Source: an uncultured Bacteroides sp.
GTDB taxonomy: Bacteria; Bacteroidota; Bacteroidia; Bacteroidales; Bacteroidaceae
Assembly (NCBI RefSeq): GCF_963678425.1
Contig: NZ_OY782855.1
Location: 2,418,001-2,482,000 of the forward strand
Length of the DNA stretch: 64,000 nt
Direction: 5' to 3'
The notes under the pieces are model-generated. The model ran no database searches. It had not been told where the DNA came from and saw nothing but the letters and a program-made list of their open reading frames with translations. The position numbers were made by a program, and so were the translations under genes. This document shows positions 57,289 to 64,000 of this stretch, in pieces. Within the stretch, counting starts at the first letter, position 1; every line of letters begins with the position of its first letter.

Positions 57289-57685
57289 AAGTTTATTATT
57301 CTCATTAAAGATTTGATATATACAATTTTCACCGTAAAAACAAATTTAACGGTTTATCTAATCAGAAACTTCAGATTCCTTTGCAGAAATAATATCTACC
57401 AAATTTTTCTACTTTAAATATTCGTATTTTTATAATAAAATTCACTTTATTCTTAATGCGTTAATTTTCATTCTTTGCTCTTGCCTTATAAAAAACAGCG
57501 CCCAGTTATAAATGTTTCACTAAATATTCCATTTTATACTCTTTCTTCTGAAAGAGATCTTTGCTAAATTTCCAGAAGCTCTCCATGTTGATTGATCAAA
57601 TGTCACTATCGCTATTACCTGAACATAGATAAAATAACTCGGAAGAAATAAATTCTTCCGAGTTAAAATCTAAAACAAATTTATA
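57289..57685. other. 397-bp gap between GH29 and SusD genes
   Basis: No coding frame. The right end holds the SusD terminator (57635-57665). A promoter for the enzyme operon should lie here, but I find no TAnnTTTG box on the minus strand. Confidence 0.5.
57635..57665 (-). terminator. Terminator/attenuator after susD
   Basis: TAACTCGGAAGAA pairs exactly with TTCTTCCGAGTTA around ATAAA: a 13-bp stem, 20 bp after the SusD stop. It would separate the abundant susCD mRNA from the enzyme genes. Confidence 0.8.
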
Positions 57686-59260
57686 TTATTGTTTATCCCA
57701 CCATACTCTTGAAGTCATCTTATCACCTCCAGTAAGTCTGCCAACAGCTTCCAGATAATTTGTACTATTAATAGAAGCCTCATCTGATGCATAAGTAAAA
57801 CGACGTGGAATGGTACCATCCGTAGCATTACCGATATAGTTTACAGTCTTCAAAACAGGATAGCCAGATCTTCTCCAGTTAGCAAATGTTTCGTAATCAT
57901 CTGAGAAAGTATTAATATAATATTGAGTATTAATCTGCAGTAAGGCAGTAGCTGCATTATAAGGATTCAATTTCAGATAGTTTGCAATTTCAGCATCACT
58001 TGGAGCCAAACCTGCAGTAAACTGATTAAATTGTTTCATAGCAGCTTTAACACCATCATTATAGAAATTCTCAGCATTACCCGAAACCCAGCCACGAGAA
58101 GCTGCTTCAGACAATAACAATTGATTTTCAGCATAAGTTACCAGGAATGTAGGTGCATCAATGCGAGCATATGAATAACGGTTCACCACAGAATAAGCAT
58201 TTTTGCTACCTGGGTAGTTAGGAGCGTTCTTCAAATAAGTAGCACTTGCCGCGCCAGTAGTTTCGTCATAACCATTAGGCATACCTAACTGATGAGCAGC
58301 AATAGTATCACCCATTTGCCAATCACCACTACCAATCTTCTTACTTGGATCGGCAACCACAGTGCAAAGAAGTCTCAATCTTGGATCGCTGGTGCTCTTT
58401 AACAAATTAACGAAAGATTCACTCATACGACAAGCATCTGGATCCTCGTGGCAATAAATCTTGCCAAATGGTTCACAAGAGTTGTTGGATGTAGAAGCCG
58501 ATGGGTGCTCAATTTTAGCATTATCATCGTTGCTTGTAAATAATCCTCCGTTAACAGCAGTGGTAACCCAAGTCTGTGCTAAAGTAGAATTTACCTTAGA
58601 CATACGCATAGCCAGACGTAGCATCAGAGAGTAAGAGAATTTCCGCCATTTAGCACAATCACCACCATAAATGATATCAGCACTTCCAATAGTAGAAGTC
58701 TTTCCATTCAAGTTCTCAGCAGCTTCTTTTAATTCTTTCAGCATGTCTGCATAAATATCCTCCTGTTTGTCATATTTAGGATAGCCATTAGCTTTATAAT
58801 AACCTTGGCCAGCCTCAGAATAAGGACAATCGCCATACATATCAGTCATTCGGTGGAACAGAAGAACCTTCATAATTCTCGCCATCTGGTATTCAGGATA
58901 GAAAGCCTCTTTATCTTTCCAATTCTCCATCAAATCGATGACGTTACGAACACCATTGGGGTACATTCTATCCCAAAAAGCAGAATTGTAGCCACCTGAA
59001 TAGGTGTATTTATCACCACACCAGTAGCTCTCTGTCGACGCTGTATGTTGTAACATAGTACTGCAATAAATCAAGCCATTACGCCATGCTTCATATTCTG
59101 TACCATAACAATACTGCTGAACATTTGTGAACTCCAGTGTATAATCCATAACTGATGGAGTAATCGCTTCAGGATCGTTATTAACGTCCCCAAAACTGCT
59201 ACAACCTGAGAACGTTGCAATTAAACCCAGTGCAGCTATATATAAAACTTTCTTTTTCAT
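57686..59260 (-). CDS. SusD/RagB-family surface glycan-binding lipoprotein
   Basis: 524 residues. The lipobox in LGLIATFSGCSSFGDVNND gives an acylated Cys at about 20. The N-terminal SusD-like fold (MDYTLEFTNVQQYCYGTEYE; MYGDCPYSEAGQGYYK) and tetratrico-like helices fit the SusD-like_2 group. It binds glycan at the surface and caps the adjacent SusC. The gene is 17 bp from the SusC stop. The glycan is not readable from sequence. Confidence 0.92.
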   Translation of the reverse strand: MKKKVLYIAALGLIATFSGCSSFGDVNNDPEAITPSVMDYTLEFTNVQQYCYGTEYEAWRNGLIYCSTMLQHTASTESYWCGDKYTYSGGYNSAFWDRMYPNGVRNVIDLMENWKDKEAFYPEYQMARIMKVLLFHRMTDMYGDCPYSEAGQGYYKANGYPKYDKQEDIYADMLKELKEAAENLNGKTSTIGSADIIYGGDCAKWRKFSYSLMLRLAMRMSKVNSTLAQTWVTTAVNGGLFTSNDDNAKIEHPSASTSNNSCEPFGKIYCHEDPDACRMSESFVNLLKSTSDPRLRLLCTVVADPSKKIGSGDWQMGDTIAAHQLGMPNGYDETTGAASATYLKNAPNYPGSKNAYSVVNRYSYARIDAPTFLVTYAENQLLLSEAASRGWVSGNAENFYNDGVKAAMKQFNQFTAGLAPSDAEIANYLKLNPYNAATALLQINTQYYINTFSDDYETFANWRRSGYPVLKTVNYIGNATDGTIPRRFTYASDEASINSTNYLEAVGRLTGGDKMTSRVWWDKQ

Positions 59261-59277
59261 ATTCTTTTTCTCTAATA

Positions 59278-62200
59278 TTAGAATTTAACGTTCAAGTTGA
59301 AACCGACATTTCTAGTTGCAGGATATCCGTTTAGTTCCAGACCCTGTCCGTTGGAGTTGTTGTATGCAGATTCAGGATCGATGTTAGGAGTATGCTTGAT
59401 GATAGTCCACAAGTTGCGTCCTACTAAAGAAAAACTTAAACTCTTAATAAACGGCATTTTGCTTGTCAGGAAAGATTTAGGGAAATTATATCCGAAAGTA
59501 AGTTCTCTCAATTTCACGAAGCTAGCGTCATACAAAAACTCTTCAGTAATGTTATTATCAATAACCGACTGCCAGTAAGTCTGAGCATTAACACCTGCCT
59601 TAGAGAAAGAGTTACCGTTTGCATCAACACCAGTTACAGTTATACCGCCTTCACGACCATTTAAGGTGTTTTTTTGTAAACCAGAGCTGTATAAGCTGTA
59701 ATTAGTACCAGAGAACAACTTAGCACCCAGCTTGAAATCAAGCAAGAATGATAATGTGAAGTTCTTATAATTAAAATCATTGTGGAAACCGCCGGTCCAT
59801 TTATAAACACCGCTACCTAAGACTTCAACATCATCAGATCTTACAGGAAGACCTGCAGAAGTATAAACTCTGTTGCCTTTTGCATCAGTTTTGTACTTAT
59901 AACCAACAATTTCGCCATAAGAATCACCAACGATGTTGCGGATAGTAGCCTGTCCACTACGAGACTGTGCTCCATCGATTGTCAAAGACTTTACGCCATC
60001 ACCTAAGTAAAGGACCTTACTGTTATTGTATGCAAGGTTGAAAGATGTATTCCAGGAGAAGTCCTTTGTACTAACAGGAACTCCGAAAACCATAAACTCA
60101 AGACCTCTGTTGCGGATCTCACCAATGTTTCTATAAGCTGAACCGAAACCAGAAGTCTGGCTAGTTGAAACCTGAACAATATCATCAGAAGTTTTCTTTT
60201 CATAAACAGCGATATCAAATCCTAAACGGTTATTAAGGAAAGAAGCATTTGCACCGATTTCCTTTTCGCTAATCTTAACTGGTTTCAAATATGCATTAGG
60301 AACAGAAGAGTTGCTGATATAACCCATTGATTGTCCCTGAACATTGAAATTATTCAATGCATAAGATAACTTGGTCTGATAAGGTGATGTTCCGTTAGAT
60401 GCAGAAGCCAATGAAGCCCTCACTTTAGCAGTAGTAATCCATTCCGGTAATTTAAAGCAGTCGCTTAACATCCAGCTTAAACTTACAGAAGGATAGAAGT
60501 AACTGTTATTATTAGGATCCAAAGTAGAGAACCAGTCGTTACGACCTGTAAAATTCAGGAACAACCAGTCTTTGTAACCCAAGTCTGCAGTACCATAAAC
60601 TGAATTAACCTGATATTCACTATAGTCTTTAGCGAATGTACGTGTAGATGAATTAACATTAGAGGTAGAATAGAGACCACTGATAATGAAAGGACGGATA
60701 CCGCCATCAGTACCATATTGTTTAGTAATATCACGCTGTCTGTTACCTCCAACAGTAGCATTTACAGAGAAATCACTGATTTTTTTATTAAAACCGATCA
60801 GATAATTCAGGTTGATTTCAGAATAATTCTTTTCATATTCCTGAATATAACCGTTAGGGTCGGCAGCCGCGCCATCAGGTTGAACCTGTTTAAAGGTTAA
60901 AATATAGCCATCGCGGGATACTTGTCCCTGAGCATATAACCAGTCAGTAATATCATAGCGAAGAGTAGCTGCTGTAGTTAAACGATTCTTGTCAGAAACA
61001 TTTGTTTTTTTGTACTGCAACCAGTAAGGATTATTGAAGTAAACATTATTACCTGGTTGCAATTCAGCACCATTAGCTGCGGCACCGTGATTACCTTTTA
61101 ACCATCTTACATCATAACCATTGGCCAAATATAATAATGTAGCATTAGTATTACCATTACCATCTGACAAGTTAGCTCTTCCGTTAACGTGTTCAAAAAC
61201 GTAGTTACCAGTTACGTTTAAATGTAATTTCTTGGTAATGTCATAAGTAGTATTCACGTTAATACCTTGTTGGTTTAAACCAGCGTTTGGTAAGTTAGCT
61301 TTGGATTCTGTGTTTGACAAACCGAAACGGTAAGTAACCTTATCGTTCTTTCCGCTAATCGCAGCAGAAGCAGTTTCATCAATACCGGTACGATAGAAGT
61401 TCTTCCAGTTATCAATATAACTATAAGGAGCAGTCTCACCATTGCGGTTTACAAAATTACTACCATCTAATTTACTACCCCAGCTTGAATTATAAGTCTG
61501 GTAAGCGGAGGTCTGATCGGAAGGTTTGATACCTTGAGTACCCTGACCGTATGTTTTCTGGAAATCGCGGTAATCATAAATCGAATTAAATGTCAGGTTG
61601 TTATTGAATTCAACGCCAACACCTTCCTGATCTTTTTTACCTGATTTCGTAGTAATCAAGATAGCACCATTACCACCACGATACCCGTAAAGAGCAGATG
61701 CTGCAGCGCCTTTCAAGACCTGCACGTTTGCGATATCATCCGGATTGATGTTTGACAAGCCATCGCCCATATCCATACCACCCCATGTTCCAGCACTTCC
61801 CTGATTGCTATTATCGAAAGGTACGCCATCGATAACATACAAAGGTTGGTTATTACCGGTTAAAGATGCATTACCACGAATGATAACACGGCTTGAGCCT
61901 CCCAAACCTGTAGAGTTTCCTGCAACGCTTACACCAGAGATTTTACCGCTCAATGAATTACCTAAGTTAAGATCACGGGATGCAGTCAACTGATCACCGC
62001 CTACTTCAGTTGTAGAATAACCGATTGATCTTTTCTGTCTTTTAATACCCATAGCAGTTACAACGACCTCATTCAAAGAATGAACATCTTCACTTAGAGT
62101 AATATTCAGGCTATTTTTTCCGCTAACAGATACTTCCTGTGTAACAAAACCAATGTAACTAACAACCAGAGTTGCGTTACCTGGTGTCTGTAATGAGAAA

Positions 62201-62706
62201 TCACCATCCATTCCAGTAACGGTTCCTGTTTTTTCCCCTTTAACCTTTACACTTGCACCAATAATAGACTCACCATTCTTGTCTTTTACAACTCCAGTAA
62301 CCTTTTTCGCCTTTTGTTGTGTACCGTTTGATCTGGTAGCACCAGCAGTCTTGGCTGTTCTTGAATCATATAAAACAACCACTTGACCTTTAATTTCGTA
62401 CTTAATACCGGTATCTTTTAGAACCTCGTTTAATATAGTATTAAGATTTTGGTTTTTAGCATCAACAGAGACGCTATTCACATTTTTGGTCTCCAAAGAT
62501 TTGTCGTATGAGAATACAACATCAGTCTGTTTAGACAGTAAATCAACTACATTTTTGAGAGTAACATTATTCAAGGAAAGGTGAACATTAAAACCTTGAC
62601 TGAGCACTTCACTCGTTGGCATTGCTTGTGCATTTAAGCCATACCCTAATAAAAGCCCTACGCACAAATGCTTTATACAGACGCAGGTATTAGATTTGTT
62701 TTTCAT
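59278..62706 (-). CDS. SusC/RagA TonB-dependent transporter with STN domain
   Basis: 1,142 residues from the ATG at 62706; a GTG two codons upstream is less likely. After a signal peptide come an STN signalling domain (about 38-110, VDLLSKQTDVVFSYDKSL), a carboxypeptidase-regulatory-like domain (about 130-205, GVVKDKNGESIIGASVKV), a TonB-type plug (about 220-335: YVIDGVPFDNSNQGSAG; GAAASALYGYRGGNGAILIT), and the 22-strand barrel ending in VGFNLNVKF. It imports glycan through the outer membrane with SusD. The STN domain links it to FecR just upstream, and so to an ECF sigma factor. Confidence 0.95.
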   Translation of the reverse strand: MKNKSNTCVCIKHLCVGLLLGYGLNAQAMPTSEVLSQGFNVHLSLNNVTLKNVVDLLSKQTDVVFSYDKSLETKNVNSVSVDAKNQNLNTILNEVLKDTGIKYEIKGQVVVLYDSRTAKTAGATRSNGTQQKAKKVTGVVKDKNGESIIGASVKVKGEKTGTVTGMDGDFSLQTPGNATLVVSYIGFVTQEVSVSGKNSLNITLSEDVHSLNEVVVTAMGIKRQKRSIGYSTTEVGGDQLTASRDLNLGNSLSGKISGVSVAGNSTGLGGSSRVIIRGNASLTGNNQPLYVIDGVPFDNSNQGSAGTWGGMDMGDGLSNINPDDIANVQVLKGAAASALYGYRGGNGAILITTKSGKKDQEGVGVEFNNNLTFNSIYDYRDFQKTYGQGTQGIKPSDQTSAYQTYNSSWGSKLDGSNFVNRNGETAPYSYIDNWKNFYRTGIDETASAAISGKNDKVTYRFGLSNTESKANLPNAGLNQQGINVNTTYDITKKLHLNVTGNYVFEHVNGRANLSDGNGNTNATLLYLANGYDVRWLKGNHGAAANGAELQPGNNVYFNNPYWLQYKKTNVSDKNRLTTAATLRYDITDWLYAQGQVSRDGYILTFKQVQPDGAAADPNGYIQEYEKNYSEINLNYLIGFNKKISDFSVNATVGGNRQRDITKQYGTDGGIRPFIISGLYSTSNVNSSTRTFAKDYSEYQVNSVYGTADLGYKDWLFLNFTGRNDWFSTLDPNNNSYFYPSVSLSWMLSDCFKLPEWITTAKVRASLASASNGTSPYQTKLSYALNNFNVQGQSMGYISNSSVPNAYLKPVKISEKEIGANASFLNNRLGFDIAVYEKKTSDDIVQVSTSQTSGFGSAYRNIGEIRNRGLEFMVFGVPVSTKDFSWNTSFNLAYNNSKVLYLGDGVKSLTIDGAQSRSGQATIRNIVGDSYGEIVGYKYKTDAKGNRVYTSAGLPVRSDDVEVLGSGVYKWTGGFHNDFNYKNFTLSFLLDFKLGAKLFSGTNYSLYSSGLQKNTLNGREGGITVTGVDANGNSFSKAGVNAQTYWQSVIDNNITEEFLYDASFVKLRELTFGYNFPKSFLTSKMPFIKSLSFSLVGRNLWTIIKHTPNIDPESAYNNSNGQGLELNGYPATRNVGFNLNVKF

Positions 62707-62954
62707 AAACACATTTTTATTATTAAATCAATAAATCAGATTTTTTTCGCTTAACATTTTTAGACCCCAGGTCTTCTTCGGTTCATTTTACATAGGCTAC
62801 TAATTTAATTTAAGATAATTGTCATACATAGTATATATAACTATTTGACATACATATTTTGCATAATATTTATTAATTCAATATTGGAATCATTTATCTA
62901 ATACAACTCAAACAGTAAAACTACCTAAATGATATTTCTTTTTATTAATACCGC

Positions 62955-63923
62955 TTAATGAATAATTGTTGCCCGCTTGCCGGTCAGGTAATAGATTTCT
63001 TCAAGAACATTGTCGAGATTATCCTTGCCCTTATAATAAAAATTGTATTTGTGGTATTTCAGGTCATCAAAATCCATCTGAATCTTGACTTTATATGTTT
63101 GTTCCAGACTACTTATAATTTCAGAAAGTGTAGCATTAGACAATGATATCAAATTATAGCGCCATGAAGTATATGATTTTGCATCAACCTCATTTATATC
63201 CAGTGAATTTAATTCCCGGGAATACAAAACTTGCTGGCCTGGATGAATTTTGGTCAGGCTTTCACCGGATCTATCTTCTAGTTGAACAGACCCTCTCAAT
63301 AAAACAACTTCGCCTTTGTGGCTGGAATTATCAGAATTTACACTAAATGCAGTACCAAGAACTTTAACCCGGAACGTTTCTGTTTCAACAATAAATGGAT
63401 GCTTCGGATCCCTCTCCACATCAAAGAAAGCAAGACCTTTTAGCTTTACATGTCTTTCATCATCCGTATATCCATCGGAATAAGCTATTGTGGCATTCTG
63501 ACTTAACCATACTACTGATCCATCTTTTAATTTCACCTGTTTTACCGAATCAGGCAATAAATTAGTATAAGTATATAAAAGCGGGGCATTAGAAGTGGCA
63601 TAATGTGTCAAAAACAGCACAGCGATCAGGATTGAGGCTGCTATACCTCCACACCAATATACCAGATTCTTTCGTTTCAGATATTTTTTTCCATGTTTTT
63701 CAGCTTCGGATCGGTCTATGATTTCATTCATTTTGACCAGAGATTTGTATACCTCTAAAGATTGGTTCTTGTCAGAGATATCAGATCTCGTTTTCCATAT
63801 CGTTTCTATCTCAAAAAACAACCTTTTGTTTTCTGAAGAAGCTTCCAGCCATTCAAACAACTCTTTTTCTTCTTCATGAGTAGTTTGACCGATCAGATAT
63901 TTATATATGATAATTTCGTTCAT
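62955..63923 (-). CDS. FecR-family anti-sigma factor
   Basis: 322 residues from the ATG at 63923 (MNEIIIYKYLIGQTTHEEEK); a longer open frame to the window edge is not typical of the family. The cytoplasmic N-domain (1-84) should bind sigma. One membrane helix spans about 87-108. The periplasmic FecR domain (about 125-225: VKLKDGSVVWLSQNATIAYS, FDVERDPKHPFIVET, VKVLGTAFSV) and a DUF4974-like C-domain (about 250-322) should contact the STN domain. It is followed after 248 bp by susC. Its sigma partner may be the ECF gene at 48.8-49.4 kb or one beyond the window. Confidence 0.93.
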   Translation of the reverse strand: MNEIIIYKYLIGQTTHEEEKELFEWLEASSENKRLFFEIETIWKTRSDISDKNQSLEVYKSLVKMNEIIDRSEAEKHGKKYLKRKNLVYWCGGIAASILIAVLFLTHYATSNAPLLYTYTNLLPDSVKQVKLKDGSVVWLSQNATIAYSDGYTDDERHVKLKGLAFFDVERDPKHPFIVETETFRVKVLGTAFSVNSDNSSHKGEVVLLRGSVQLEDRSGESLTKIHPGQQVLYSRELNSLDINEVDAKSYTSWRYNLISLSNATLSEIISSLEQTYKVKIQMDFDDLKYHKYNFYYKGKDNLDNVLEEIYYLTGKRATIIH

Positions 63924-64000
63924 TCTATAAGCGATTTTATATGATACAATTATAAAGGGGAAAATACCTAAATGAAATATAAAAAAATGCAGTGCCAAAG

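Overview
The window reads as a chromosome segment of a member of the Bacteroidales, most likely Bacteroides or a close relative. The evidence is AT-rich DNA, the end of a GldH lipoprotein gene, a PorT homologue, SusC/SusD/FecR genes, a 47-bp-repeat type II-C CRISPR-Cas9 locus, and many promoters of the Bacteroidetes form TTTG-N19/20-TAnnTTTG.

Region 1 (1-7.5 kb) holds the tail of gldH and a leftward purH-mreB-mreC-mreD-mrdA-rodA run, which covers the last steps of IMP synthesis and the elongasome. A perfect 15-bp inverted repeat sits between mreB and mreC. Region 2 (7.5-11.4 kb) is gene-poor and decayed. It has a polysaccharide deacetylase remnant, a 1.3-kb stretch without genes, a small unknown ORF, an exported metallo-beta-lactamase-fold enzyme and a tRNA-Met(CAT). 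Region 3 (11.6-31.6 kb) is housekeeping: START-like protein, LptF/G permease, ribBA, an aspartate aminotransferase, a 2[4Fe-4S] ferredoxin, porT, a GH3/beta-lactamase fusion, a split 5'-nucleotidase pair, rplS, lpxH, a DUF59 protein, radC, a glycosyltransferase, efp, rpmH, a PASTA protein, rluD, ddl, an acyltransferase and a NigD-like lipoprotein. Region 4 (31.6-33.75 kb) is a 925-bp spacer with two unusual repeats (four TGTACA sites exactly 22 bp apart, and a 140-bp element with perfect 23-bp terminal inverted repeats), followed by a TlpA-like lipid-exposed thioredoxin protein.

Region 5 (33.9-42.8 kb) is a complete type II-C CRISPR-Cas system. It has 36 identical 47-bp repeats with 35 spacers of 29-30 bp, then cas2, cas1 and a 1,525-residue cas9 on the minus strand, and a tracrRNA divergent from cas9 on the plus strand. 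The anti-repeat shows that crRNAs are read from the plus strand, toward cas2. Each repeat itself carries a GTTG-N19-TATCTTTG match to the Bacteroidetes promoter, with the same spacing as the tracrRNA promoter and as housekeeping promoters in this window. Every crRNA may therefore start from its own repeat.

Region 6 (43-64 kb) is a leftward polysaccharide utilisation locus: FecR anti-sigma, SusC with STN signalling domain, SusD, GH29 fucosidase, a TIM-barrel GH-like protein, GH92 mannosidase, GH2 (beta-mannosidase-like), an ECF sigma factor, a DUF4838 protein with a C-terminal discoidin-like region, and GH97. An IS4-family insertion lies between the DUF4838 and GH97 genes. Mannosidases plus a fucosidase suggest N-glycan-like substrates, which is inference. 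SusC, FecR and the ECF factor would form the outer membrane-to-promoter signalling path, but sigma and anti-sigma genes are about 13.5 kb apart here.
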